DNA of 64,000 nt from Tetrahymena thermophila SB210. Taxonomy: Eukaryota > Ciliophora > Oligohymenophorea > Hymenostomatida > Tetrahymenidae. Within the stretch, counting starts at the first letter, position 1, and each line of letters starts with the position of its first letter. The stretch spans positions 186,001 through 250,000 of the forward strand of contig NW_002475974.1 in the NCBI RefSeq assembly GCF_000189635.1. The letters are read 5' to 3'. Below, in pieces: positions 12,944 to 25,589 of this stretch. A program made the position numbers and the translations under genes. The notes below the pieces were generated by a model. That model searched no databases. It saw nothing but the letters and a program-made list of their open reading frames with translations, and was not told where the DNA came from.

Positions 12944-13803
12944 GTTTGAATATACTTTCTTTGATTTTATAAAATAATGGCTTTGATTAAAAAATATTTT
13001 TATTTATCAGCAATTGTTTTGCTTATTATTAAAATTTTTTAGAATTAAATTTACAAATTTATTAATTATTGAAGGAACGAAAATAAATAAATAAATAAAT
13101 ATACAATATCTGAATTTTACTTTACCTTTTTAAATCCATGTAAATTTCAATATAAATTTCTATGGCTCAACATAAACAATATTTTATAACGAATATTTAT
13201 TTATTATCACATATTTTGTAGCAAGTTAAGAAATTTGAATGGTTTTAATTTGTTTTTAACAATAGCTAAAATATATTCTTCAATTTTTTTGGAAAAAATT
13301 TATGGATAAAATACAAGCAAGATATTACTTTTCGATTACATTTTAATTTTAATTAAAACTTTAAGTATGCAGCAACAAATTTTAATTGTAATTTAAAAAT
13401 AATTAAGATTAAATAAATATTTACAAACATAGTAATATTAAATATATAACTAACAATATAATACTTTTTCAAAAAAATTTACTAATTAAATTATTAAAAA
13501 ATAAAATTAAAAATATCTCTAATTCAAATAAATATACATCTTTATATCTTAAAAGCTTATAAGAAATTATTTTTTTAAATGAAAATGTTTTTACAAACAC
13601 ATAAAAACATTAACAAAAAATTAATTTACATTTAATAGAAATTTTGTTTTTAAGATAGATGATAATATTAATTAAAATAGTATTAAAATTAAATGAAGTA
13701 ATAATAGTATAAGAAGGTTCATTCATATTTATTTGTTGATAATTTGAAATTTTTAAAATTTTAGTTCCTTTATATTTACAATCAAGTTAATTATTAAGTT
13801 TCA
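12944..13803. other. gene-free interval, 0.86 kb
   Basis: This holds the presumed promoter of the small coiled-coil gene (which runs leftwards) and the 3' flank of the second CDC14 gene, which ends in tandem TGA codons at 13801-13806. A short (AAAT)n run lies near 13082-13100. Nothing else is recognisable. Confidence 0.55.
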
Positions 13804-15806
13804 TCATTTCTTTCTCTAACTTTCTTTTTTGGAAAGAGCTTTATTTTGAAGTTCGATTAATTTTTCTGCTTAATTAGGCTCCTCTTTATAGAAGTCTATG
13901 TTATCCATATTTATTTTGGTTTTTTCTTAATTTTTCTTTTTAAAAATACCTCCAAAGCAGCTCTATTTATTAATATAAAGGTAAGAATAAATTTAATTAA
14001 TTAAATTTCTGTTTTTTTCTGAATGAATTGTAATATGAGTAAATAAGGTAAGTATTCAAAATTAAAATAAATTAATATTTACCCATATATTTATTTTTTT
14101 ATTGTTCTGGCTTTTGTCTTTCTAGTTTTATTGTTTAAGTTACTATTCTTAGACATTAGCACTGTTATTTACTTATTTCTCTGATAAAACTTATTCTATT
14201 CCACTTTTTTAACTTTCTATGTCACTTGAATCTGAAGAATTTTCTTGTTTAAAGATTCCTTACTCTTTCAAAATTTATTCATAATGCAATAAGAATTATT
14301 ATTACTTTCCTAAAATACTTCCACTTCTACAAAGTCTGATCCATGCAATAATTTCTCTAGCAGGAAAATTATATTTTTATATTGCATAGCAGGCTATTAA
14401 AGTACCTGTTCTACCTAATCCAGCCTTTTTAAATTCACCAAAATTAATAAATATTTAGTCATGTAAATAGGTATTATTATTAATAACTATAATTCAAACA
14501 TAGTATTTTTTTAAATTATATTTTTTTTGATAGACTCATTTTAAGCGAGTGATCAAATTTTTCCAATTGAAATAAAAATTCTTTTTGAAAAATTTACTTT
14601 ACAATGTACACCAACCACACCATTCGAATTATCAACAATTTCAATAAATGATTTGATTATATCCTTTTAGATAATTTTAAATATTGTAAAATTAAAATGA
14701 TAATTGAATGGATTACATCTTTTGGACAGCTTCCATCAGGAAAAGGAATGTCAAAATGATCTATGTTATGTGGTGCAAAAATAAATTTATCATATTCCTC
14801 TGGAGAATTACATCTGACAATGGTCTATACCTTAATAAATTTTAATTATGGAATTAGCTGCTCTGGATTGATTCGATAATATCTAGTCTATAATAAATTA
14901 ATAAGATACATTAATATAATTTAATCAACTTTAATTTTACTTTTATTTAATTTTATTCATTATTTTTTTCACTAACAGGTCCTCTTAATGCCACAATTTT
15001 GTTTGGTATTATGACACTAATGTTTCCACTCTCTTAGTCTTCAAGCTTTTCATATTCTTTTATATTAAATGTCTCTACATTGAACCATCCAAGATCTATT
15101 GCTCTCTTAATTGCTTTCAAACAGTCAAGTATCTAATTAATTAATTGTATTGTTAATAAAAAGTGATTTTTAACTATTTGTTACAGTACACTGATAATTG
15201 CAAACTTCATTATAGCTTGCATCTCTAAATGATAGCAAATCTAAATCTTTGATTTTATCCCAAACATTTTCTACTGATTAGTTAAGCACAATAACCTATT
15301 ATTAGATAAATAAATTTAGATATTTTTATTAACTAATTAATCTATACTTGAAAGGCACTTATCAAGAGTGCAGCATTTGATTGCTTTTCTTTTTCATTAC
15401 TAGAATGAAAGAATAAAGGCTTATCTTTATAATTTTAATCTTAGAATAAATATCTCTTCACAACTCTGCAAAAGTTGACGATGTTTGCAGTGCAAACTGG
15501 GCCAAAATCTTTATAGTACTTTAAATATTTAAGTTTATTATCTATATTAAAATAGTGGACATCTGTAGGAGGAAACATACTACTTATCCAATATAATTTT
15601 CCTATTTTAAAATTTTTAATCATTAATAATAATTTATATTTTACTTGCTAGCTTTTAAATAATGTTTTTAAATCTCCTTCATGATTTATTGAAAAAGTCA
15701 TTTGAATAAAGATAAATAACTCACCTTTAATAATTTCTATGTTTATATTAACTTCATTTGAGGAATTCAATTAGCTGCATTCGTTATTATGCTGAAATGA
15801 TGCCAT
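13804..15806 (-). CDS. CDC14: CDC14-family dual-specificity protein phosphatase, second paralogue
   Basis: This is a complete CDC14-type phosphatase gene. Exon one is 15806-15725 (MASFQHNNECSQLNSSNEV) and exon two 15601-15348 (WISSMFPPTDVHYFNIDN, KDFGPVCTANIVNFC). Further exons are 15295-15185 and 15132-14941 (ILDCLKAIKRAIDLGWFN), then one with FPDGSCPKD, one with GVVGVHCK, and the P-loop exon [15 protein letters not shown]. The nucleophile is Cys291 by my exon model. The C-terminal tail is Gln/Ser/Lys-rich and the gene ends with two consecutive TGA codons. Compared with the paralogue at 1-2074, the post-P-loop segment reads WIRLCRSGSILGKQQQ, with Ser in place of Pro in the usual RPGS. Introns before and inside the active-site region sit at the same places in both genes, indicating duplication. 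Substrates unknown. Confidence 0.92.
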
Positions 15807-16705
15807 GTGTTTTATTAACTTTAATTTTTAATTTTAATTATCTTTTTTGTTATTTTTTAATTAAGTAGTTAGAATTGATTTTATGAAAATATTACACTAT
15901 GCTAAAAACATAATGTTTTTGAAAATCAATCAGATAATTAATTATAAGCTTTTCTATTTGAAAATTTATCGATTACATCAAACGTTATAAACATATAATT
16001 AGATTTTATTTAAAACTGAAAATTTTATATGAATTTTAAAAAAATCTATTACTATTAAAATTTTCTAAGTTCAAGCAAGCTACTTTTATGATTAAATTAA
16101 GAGTAAGTTACTATAAGGTTATAATTGATTAGATATAATAATAACCACTTAAAATTACTCTTAATATGCTCGAAACTTAATTATTTGTGCAAATATTTTA
16201 ATAAAATTCTCTTTTAGCTCATAGATAAAAAGTGAAAAATTATATAGCTGTTAAATTTGAATTATCAAAATTAAATAAATATTTTGTCCATCAATTTATT
16301 AATAAATTAAAAAAAAATATATTAATTAATTAATTAATTAATTAATTTATTTTATGATAAATTATTTATAATAGATGAATACTTTCTAATTAAATTAAAT
16401 GAAAACAATTATTGATCAAAAGAATTAATCAATATAAGTTGGCGCAAAAAAATATTGAATAATCTAATTCAAATATTATTTCTTTAAGCATTTCCTTTTC
16501 TAATGAAAATTCATTGCAAACATACATACTATCTATATTTTAGTGTATTACTTTTAAGTATCTTGAAAATTAAATATAAAAATACACTAAAAAGGTAATT
16601 TAAAGGCTTGGGAGGGGTAAACTTTTCTAATAGATTTTAAATAGTGAAATAAATATTAGTGTGAAATTATATTGACCTCTCAAAGCTGCATAGGTTGTTG
16701 AATTT
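15807..16705. promoter_or_regulatory. divergent promoter region between CDC14 paralogue and RTEL1-like gene
   Basis: These 0.9 kb separate two divergently transcribed genes and must contain both promoters. An (ATTA)n microsatellite spans about 16320-16347. No defined transcription-factor site can be named. An in-frame TGA at 16673 bounds the helicase start. Confidence 0.5.
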
Positions 16706-19700
16706 ATGAGTAGTAGTGATATTTTAGATGTTGAACAACGATAAAAAGCAAAGCTAGAGCCTATCATAAAAGTAGAGAAGCACCATATTAGCAAGAGAGA
16801 AATCGAGTTAGATTAAGCAAAAATGTTAATACATCATCAATTAAATTTTCATGGTGTTGATATTTTATTTCCTTTTAAGCCATACCAAATTTAGGAGGAC
16901 TATATGAGAAGTATCGTTGAAGCTTTGAATTCTAAAAGTAATGCTTTACTGCAATCTCCTACAGGCACAGGCAAGACTCTTTCTCTTTTATGTGCCTGCT
17001 TAGGTTGGCTAAGATAAAAAAGGGCTAGTTAATAAATTTAAAGCGATGGAATTGTAAATAGAATATATTTTTGCTCAAGAACTCATTCTCAGCTTAAATA
17101 AGTAAATTATAGCATGTTTTTTTCAAATTTTAAATTTTTTTGGTCTGTATCCTTTTAGCCAAATAAGCAAATTTTCACTCTAAAGCATTCAAAGAAATCA
17201 ATTTACATATTTTTAAACATAAATAAATAATAAAGGTTATGAAAGAGCTTAAGGCTACAGCGTATAAACCTAAAGTATGTATCATGGGTTCAAGGGAATA
17301 GTACTGTTTGAAAAAAGAATATTCAAATTTGAAAGATTTAGAGCTAAATGGATCATGCAAAGATGCGATCAAGAAGAAAACTTGCTAATTTTATAATTAC
17401 AGTGGTGATGGAGGTAAATAACAACCAAAAATATTAGACGAAGTCCTAGATATTGAAGAATTGTAAGAAAGGGGGAGATGCAAAAAATTTTGTCCTTATT
17501 ATTACTCAAGAGAAATAAAAGATGATGCTGATCTGATCATATTACCGTATAGTTTTCTCTTAAAGTAAAGCAGGTTTTAGGAATTTTAAGTTATTTTAAA
17601 AGATTCTATTATAATCTTTGATGAAGCTCATAACGTTCCTTCAGCTGCTGAAGAAGGTATTTTATTTAAATTCTAAAAAAAATAAAAAATTGCTAATTCT
17701 ATTTGTATTTACTAAATCAAAATTATTAGGAACAAGCTATAAGGTAGATTAAAATTTAATAGAAGAATCAAATAAAGAGCTAGATTATTTAGAAAAGAAT
17801 TTAACACCTAATATGAGAACAGATACATATCATATAAAAGAAGCTAGATAACTTATAAATGCTATAGGAAATTTGATAAAATATTTTGAGAAAGAAGGTA
17901 AAATAGAGAAATTTAGAGATGGAACTAATGGCTTTGTTTGCAGTGTTAGCACTTTGTTTGAAAAAATAGAATAAATTGGTGGATAGTTACTAAATTATAG
18001 TAATAACAAAAAGAAGATATCTTATGAAAAATATAAAAAAACTTCATTAAGTGGAACATAATTTTTTGATTACAAAGACATGCTCACTAATATTAAAAAA
18101 CAAAGAGATGATCGTTCAAAACCCTAATCTTCTTAATAATAACCTACCTTATTTAACTTTAATTTTAAGAAAAACGCCATGTAAAGTAATGAATTAGTCT
18201 GTGATAAAACCACTAGTGATGATTTAAAGGACACTGACTAAGAAGACAATTAAGTTAATGATAATCAATTTTTGAGCTCTTTTGGCTATAAAAGTAATAA
18301 GTAGTCTGCAGAGCTTAGTATGAAAAGAATTGTTTAAATTAGTAAAAAATTGTCGATGATTATATAAGATATGCAGACTATGAAATGCTAAAATATAGAT
18401 TTCTTCGCAGGCTTTATTGTTGGAATATGTGATATGTATGAATAAGAATAATTGTTTTTGAAAGGAAAAACTATTAAAAAGTTATCTGATTATTACAAAT
18501 TTTATTTTCATAAAAGTTCAACTAAATATGAATAATCAAGTATTAATCTATGGTGTCTTGATCCATCTGTTGCTTTTTAAAATATATTGAATGAAGGTCC
18601 CTATTCGATAATGCTAACTTCAGGTAATATTAAAGTTCTTTATTTTCTATATTAATAGTAAAAATTTTAATATATTATAAGGTACTCTACATCCTATGAA
18701 CTCATGGGAAAGCGAACTGAATATAAAGTTTGATGTCAAACTAGCTACTTCGCATATTATAAACATCTAAAAAAGTGTAGTGGGAGGAGTTGTAAAAAAT
18801 GGACCCAACAAGATGGAGATGAATTTTTCATTTAACAATAGACAAAACGGAATAAAAATTTATGAAGAATTGGGATAGTTTCTAATTTAGTTATGCAACA
18901 TAGTACCTAATGGAATTCTTGTCTGCTTTAGCTCTGGTTCATTGATGTAATTAGCAAGAGATTCTTGGTTAGAATCATAACTTAACATAATTTAGAGATT
19001 AAATGCAGTAAATTATTTATTATTTTTATATTAATTAACAAAAATGTAAAATAAAGATAAAAGATGTTTTCTTTGAGCCAAGATCAAATGTGGAACTCTC
19101 ATCAACTATGAAATCATATTGTAATGCTGCTGAAAGAGATGATAGAGGAGCTATTATGTTTTGTGTTTGCAGAGGTAAAATTTCTGAAGGTATAGACTTC
19201 ACAGACAAACTAGCAAGGTCTGTAGTGGTAGTAGGTGTTCCTTTCCCTCCAGCAGCCGATACCTGGGTTGTAACTAAAATGGATTATTTAGATAAAAAGT
19301 AATCTAAAGAAAATACCGATATTGAATTAAAGACTTTAAATGGGAAGGAATGGTATTTTTTGTGTACAGTTAGAGCTTTGAATCAGGTTTTTTTAGTTTA
19401 AATTTCAACTTAAAGCTCATTTATACTTTAAAAAAATAGGCCATAGGCAGAGTAATAAGGCATAAGGATGATTATGGAAGTGTTTATTTATGCGATAATC
19501 GTTTTACATAAAATTAATTTTAAGATTAAATTTCAGGATGGGTTCGTCCTGCTTTAAAAAATTACTCAACTTTTGAATACTTGCTGAATGATTGTTAAAA
19601 TTTTTTTAATTCTAAGAATTAAAGTGTAACAACTTTTGATGAAATTCTTAAGCTAGGAAATAACAAAAAGAGCAATGTTTAATCTGTTAGAGAAATTGCA

Positions 19701-21458
19701 TAAAAAGAATTAGCTGAAGGTAAGCTTTCGTGTCTCACTTAGGAAAAGAGTATCACCTAAAATGCGGATAGTAAACGTAAGGTATATGGATCATTTAAAT
19801 AGATTCTTATGGAAAAAGAAAAAAAAAATTAGCAAAGTCCTTTAAATAATGTTGCCTCACCAAACAATTTTAATAATTTCTCTATTAGTCCTAATAAATT
19901 TTAATAATAATAATAATAAAGTGGAGATAACCAATTTACTAATATATTCTTGGAAAATTAAAAGAAATTGATGTCTCAATCGAATAGTAGTAATCAAGGA
20001 AAAATTTAGCAGTCAATACCACAAAATATATCAACAAAAAACATATTTTAGTTAATTTAAGAATGTGAGTCAAGCAATAGCAATCCATTTTTATACGAAT
20101 AGCCAAGCAAAAATGATTCTTTTTATAAAACTACATAAGATCACGAAAAAATGAGATCGGATTTATAAACTTTTTAGTAAGCATTTAGCAATAATTAATA
20201 AAAAAATAGTACACTAAAAGATATAGAAACAAGTTAAATGGAAATAGAAAATTAACCAATTAAGCCAAATGATGCAAGGATTAATATTAAATTTGAAGAT
20301 TCAATGACTAATTAGTCATAATATTAAGATTAAGACACTTCATTTTCCATTAATTCTAAGAAAGGTGGCATGTTTGAATAAATTAGATAAAAAAGGAGAA
20401 TTATTATTAACGAATCTCAAGAACCAGTAGTTTTTTAAAAATCTCCAATGAGCGTAGAAAAAAACATTGTGTGCAATAGCTAATCATAATAAGATTTACA
20501 ATAGCCTAGAATTTTAAGATTAAAATCAAGCTCAATACCCAAAGAACCTTCATTTATTATGAACTAAAAAGATAGAGCATTAAGTTAATAGTCTTTAATT
20601 ACTCTTAACAAACCTCTCATAATGAAAGGAGATAGAGATGAAATGATAAATCTTTTTAGAAATGGATCAGATGATGAATCTTCTAATAGTTTTGAAATTA
20701 TGCGTCCTTAGAATGATAGAGGATCCTTAAATATAAAATCTGTAGAAAGCAAAGAAAGTTCTTTGAACTTTTTAAATGATATATTCAAAAAGCACCAAGC
20801 ATTACTTATCAATGAAAATTAAAATATTAGAGAATCATCTTTAGATCAAAAAGTAACTTTAAGCCTATAAAAAAGTAAAGAGAGTTCTTCTCCTTAAAGT
20901 GAAAACTTGATTGAAAGTAGCTTAAGAAAAAGAAAAAAATCTTTAAAACTCACTCCATCTACAAAAGAAGAAGGAATGAGCTAACAAAAGTCATTTATAG
21001 AAATAATTAATTCAAGAAACTCTACAGGTTCTATAAAAAGCATCAGTCCTATTTCAAAACTGTAGCAATACAACTAAAACGATAACTAATAGGACGATAA
21101 GGTAACTACTAATTAAATAGTTATCTCACCTTCTGAGTAAAAGCTGAATGTTAAGCCTAATCAAAAAATAATGCTGCAAAATTCTGCAAGAGGATTAGCA
21201 AGCTTTGATGGGGATGTAATTAAATACTAAAGAAAGTAAAATAAGGATGAAGAAACTCCAATAAAATCTGCTTCAAAAGAATAAGATAATTTATGTCCTA
21301 TTTGCTATGAAGTACCTAAAAACAATCATAAAAGCACTGCTTGCTAACACTATGCCTGTTATTCATGCTGGTAAACATGGCTAGCTGAGTAATTAACATG
21401 CCCGATGTGCAGAGTGAGATGCAGAGTGGCATATTTAGAACCTTTTTCATTAAACTGA
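16706..21458 (+). CDS. RTEL1: RTEL1-like DEAH helicase with C-terminal RING finger, 1461 aa
   Basis: This is an XPD/Rad3-family 5'-3' DNA helicase closest to RTEL1, which unwinds D-loops, telomeric loops and G-quadruplexes. Six exons (16706-17101, 17236-17656, 17730-18623, 18682-19007, 19057-19386, 19440-21458) sum to exactly 1462 codons. Walker A is SPTGTGKT (84-91), motif Ia [10 protein letters not shown], and DEAH is residues 261-264. Four cysteines lie between them (SCKDA, KTCQF, GRCKKFC), as for the iron-sulphur cluster. Motif VI is [13 protein letters not shown], followed by [11 protein letters not shown] and WVRPALKNY as in RTEL1. A 700-residue low-complexity tail ends in a RING-like finger from residue 1408 (CPIC, CQHYACYSC, CPMC). 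Vertebrate RTEL1 long forms also carry a C-terminal RING, so the architecture is conserved. Assignment to RTEL1 rather than FANCJ rests on the motif VI neighbourhood. Confidence 0.95.
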
Positions 21459-22481
21459 TTTCAAATATAAAATTAAATCCACAATAAAAAAACTAATATA
21501 AAAAATTTGTTACTAAATAAATAAAAATGAAATATTATACTATATATTATTTATATTTAAAAAAGACCACTAAACTAATTTATATCTTTATTTTAACTAA
21601 TATATACTTATTTATAGTATTTTTTATGATTTATTAAAATATACTTTACTTATCAAATTAATTTCATAATAAATATAAATATTCATATAATAATTTTGAT
21701 TAACCTATTCTATTTTTGAATTAATAATGTTGTATTATTGAGAAGCTAAAATAAATGATTCTCAATCATAAATAAAATTCCAAAAATTTTTCATTTATTT
21801 ATTTACTTATTTTAAAACTACTTTAAGAATATTTTTAAATACATAATCTAAAATAAATTTATTTTGAGAAGAAGAATTATTTTTGTGAAAAATTTATCTA
21901 ATTGTTTAAATAAAAAATTGAATTTCATAATACAAGAAAAAGAATATTGAATTTACATATTTCTAAGGATAAGTTTGAGAAAAATTTGAATAATTATATT
22001 AAAAAATATAAATGTAATAAACATTATAGACAATTTCTAGAAAAATATTACTTGTAATTAATTATCTTAATTTTAGTTTTACTAATTAAATATTATTTAT
22101 TTATGAATAAATAAATAATATCAAGGATAATAGTTATTATTATACTTGAATAAAGACTTGAAATTTGTTAAGAATGTGAAATTTACTCTCTTTTTTTATT
22201 TTTTTTATTTTTTGCTAATTGTTTTACTAAATCTTTTAAATGTTTTTTGATTTTCTTCTATTTTATTTAATATTTTCTTATATAAATAGAATCTTTTTAA
22301 TAATAATAAGTTTTACTTAATTAATTTATCCTCTTACAACTCTTTTCAAAAAAAATTTCTCTAAAATTTCTGGAATTATTTCTTAAATTAATTTATAAGT
22401 CACTCCCTATTGATTATTATAAAAGTAAATATCAAAAATAAATTCATTCAAAATATTGAATATTTCCCCAATAATTTTAAA
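21459..22481. other. intergenic interval, 1.0 kb
   Basis: Between two plus-strand genes; it contains the 3' flank of the helicase and the promoter of the DJ-1-like gene. Only A/T-rich low-complexity sequence is seen. Confidence 0.55.
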
Positions 22482-23987
22482 ATGGCTTCAAAATATTGCG
22501 TTTTATATTCTTTGATACTAATTTTGCTTATCTGCTAAGTTAGTTCTTTAAAATATGAAACTATAACTAAATTATAAGATGTTTTAGGAAGTGGAGATTC
22601 CTATCCTTCTTAGCTACCAGTTGCCTCGTCAAAAAGAGCCTTAGAAAATGTGAAAGTCCTTTTTGCTTTCTCTCATGGCGTTGAAGATTAAGAAGTTTAC
22701 TACTTTTATAACTATTTGATTGATAGAGGAACTAAATAAATTACTCTAGGAATTGACTATAACGGTTTGGAATCAGATGTTATTCTTAGTGATTTCTACA
22801 AGCCTTCATACAGAATTCCTAAATAGTTTACTATGGATATTAACAAAGTAAATTTTAATGATTACGATGTCATATACATTCCAGGTGGTTTACCTAGTTC
22901 ATCAGCTTTGAGAAATAATCAATTATTTATACAAAACCTTAAATCTTTCTATGAAAATAAGCAAAACTAAGAAAAACTGGTAATATTTATGTGCTCAGGA
23001 ACAGAAGTTTTTATTTAGTCAGGAATCATAAGTGATTATCATGGCTTAAACTTAACAGGCAGTCCTGCTTCAGTTCATACATTCTCAACATACTTAAAAG
23101 CCCATAATATTCCTTTAAATACTTTTACTTCAATTCCAGCTATCAATCTTAAGACTTATAATAAACCTAGAGTAATTCTAGCTCGTGATCCAAACGCTTC
23201 AACCTAATTTGTAACTATGGTGTCTAATGAACATTTTCACTTGAATGAGAAATTACCATCCGCAAACGATTTTACTCCACTTAGAACAAAAGATGGTTAC
23301 CCAGCAGGAAAATTTTATCTTAAAGGGTTATTTGAAATGATTCCAGAAAATACTATCCTATCCTCGCTTCCTATTGCAAATTCGATTAAACACTTAATGA
23401 GTTAAAATCGTTTCTTAAGATCTGAATATTAAGAGATGTTAGCTGATAGCCAAAAGATCTCATTGATTGCTATGTCAAGTGGTGTAGTTTAAAGAGAAAT
23501 TGATTAACTATTTGAAAAGTTAAAATTTTCTCCAAACTTAAGTTATACAATTTGTCCAGGTTGGGTAAAGTAGTATAAAAACTCCTAAATATTTACTTTT
23601 AGCTACCCACCAACACAACCTTTAAAGAAAATTATTTGTGATTATTCTTATGAAGAAATTTTAGAGAAAAAAATTCCTTTCGATAATATCATCATTCCAG
23701 GTGGTCTTTTCTCTACAAACGCTGTTCTTAGAAATGATGATGGATTTTTAGATTTCTTGAATTAAGCCATTAAACAGAAATCAAAGCAAATACTATTTTC
23801 CTCCTCTGGCTTAGATCTCTTACTTCCTTTGAAACTTAAATATCCAGATAATTAATTGATTTAAAGAATTAATGAAGTTCCTGAAGACAGAGATGTAGGA
23901 GTTGATACCAAACTAGCTGGGTTAAATAATAGGAGGGATAAAAAAATAATTTCTTTAGAGTAAATTACTTTATCCACTTTTAATTGA
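22482..23987 (+). CDS. secreted protein with two DJ-1/PfpI domains, 501 aa
   Basis: A single intronless frame of 502 codons ends at TGA 23985-23987. An N-terminal signal peptide is likely (hydrophobic LYSLILILLICQVSS, residues 8-22). Two DJ-1/PfpI (class I glutamine amidotransferase-like) domains follow. The first (about 56-260) has GVEDQE with Glu71 at the position of DJ-1 Glu18, the strand YDVIYIPGGLPSS, and the nucleophile elbow FMCSGTE with Cys171. The second (about 325-450) repeats this layout (DNIIIPGGLFSTNAVLRND), but its elbow reads LFSSSGL, with Ser441 where the Cys should be, so it probably lacks Cys chemistry. Family members act as deglycase, chaperone, hydratase or peptidase, and sequence alone does not pick among these. 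Entry to the secretory pathway is inferred. Confidence 0.9.
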
Positions 23988-24839
23988 GTAGCAAAATATA
24001 TATATTATCATTAAAATTATACTGTAGCCTGAACATAAACTATATATTATATTATAAATTTATGTATTAAATAAGCTACGACTTTAAATATATTAAAATT
24101 TTATTAAATTAAACCAAAAGCTATCTATTTTTTGTCCTTATCTGAATAACAAATTTGATTATTTGCTAAAAATATTATTTTGAAATTGTGATGATAATTA
24201 CAATTTTCAGATAATTCTATTATTTTTTAAATCATCTCAAGATTATTTTTTTATTGTATCAGATTATTATTATAAACACTAATTTTATATTAATCAAAAT
24301 AATGATTATTAGAATTTAAGGACGGTTCTGAGAAAAACAACAAAAATAAACGCATATTTTTAAAAATTTAATTTGGTAATTTATTATTTGGTTTTTTTTT
24401 TGGAAAAATCATTAATATCAAAAATAACAAGATTAAAATAATTATTGATAAAATAAATTTTTTATTTTGAAGACTTAGAAAGTTATTTTATATAGAATTT
24501 ATAAATTTTTTATTTGGCTTATCATAACAAATTTTTATTATTGATTAGAATTAAAAAATAAAAATCAAAGTCAGCAAAAATTAATTGAAGTATTATAGGT
24601 TTGATAAGTAAATTAATTATGTTTACTATAATCAAATTAATAAATGAAAACATTTAATATATGCCAATAAATACATATAAATATATCTACCTCTTTATCA
24701 AATAGTAATATTAATATCAATATTTAATCTAAACTTAATAAGAAAATTAATTATTCTTTAATTATTTTTTATAAACAAAGATTGTTATTAATAGTAAGAG
24801 TTATCAATAAAGATCTAACTTAGTATTTTATTAATAGAA
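23988..24839. other. intergenic interval, 0.85 kb
   Basis: Nothing recognisable beyond AT-rich sequence; it contains the promoter and leader of the EF-hand gene. Confidence 0.55.
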
Positions 24840-25589
24840 ATGGGTTGCACTTCTACTAAAAGCTCTAAAGTATGCATTTGTTTTCTAATTTAAGCTCTAA
24901 TACTATCAATATTTATCAGTCTTACTAAAATAATTATTTTATTGAATTAGGGATTATCTCCAAAGCTTAGAGATAAAGTTCTACAAATATTTAGAAAAAT
25001 CGATGTAGATGGTTCTAAGTCTATAGACAAAGATGAAACAATAAAATATTGGTATTTATTTGCTATAAAAAATTAATATAAATAGGGAAATTTAAAAAAG
25101 AATTTAAATAATCTCAACAAATTAAGCATCTTTTTCACAAGTTCATAATTCATAAAAATAGGAAATCAAATTTTGCTAAGATTAACACCAACGAGCTATT
25201 TAAAGCTGTAGATTTTGATAATAGTGGGCAAATAACAGAAGATGAATGGATGGCCTTTTGGGAAATAGTTAAAAGAAGTGGTCATACTGAAAAAGAAATA
25301 AATGAAGAAGTAAAGAAATTATAAATTTTTAAGAAACAAACAACATTTTTTTTAGCAAAGTAGATTAAATAATACTAAAATATTTATGAAAATGAAATAA
25401 ACAGTTAGATAATTTGATTGATGGAAAGGCATGGGTTAAGTTTAATAAAGTAGAAGAATTCGTTAGGAAAGATAAAGAAAGATAATCTAGCTAAATTCAT
25501 AGATTGGTAGATGAAGAAAAGAAAAAACTAGAATCTGAGAAGGGTAATAAAAATTTTACAATTAAAAATAAATTTATATAAAAGCTTGA
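24840..25589 (+). CDS. small membrane-anchored EF-hand calcium-binding protein, 140 aa
   Basis: Five exons (24840-24869, 24951-25051, 25162-25309, 25405-25543, 25585-25589) give 141 codons with all phases consistent. The protein begins MGCTSTKSSK: Gly2 and Cys3 suggest N-myristoylation plus palmitoylation, hence membrane attachment. Two EF-hand loops are present, DVDGSKSIDKDE and DFDNSGQITEDE, both with the expected acidic ligands at positions 1, 3 and 12. The C-terminal part is charged helix (KVEEFVRKDKERQS). The last exon holds only five bases before TGA. If the preceding 41-bp intron is retained, the frame stays open to TGA at 26029-26031, adding a low-complexity Lys-rich tail. I prefer the spliced form because sequence just past 25543 looks non-coding. 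Calcium sensing is a family inference; the partner is unknown. Confidence 0.82.
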
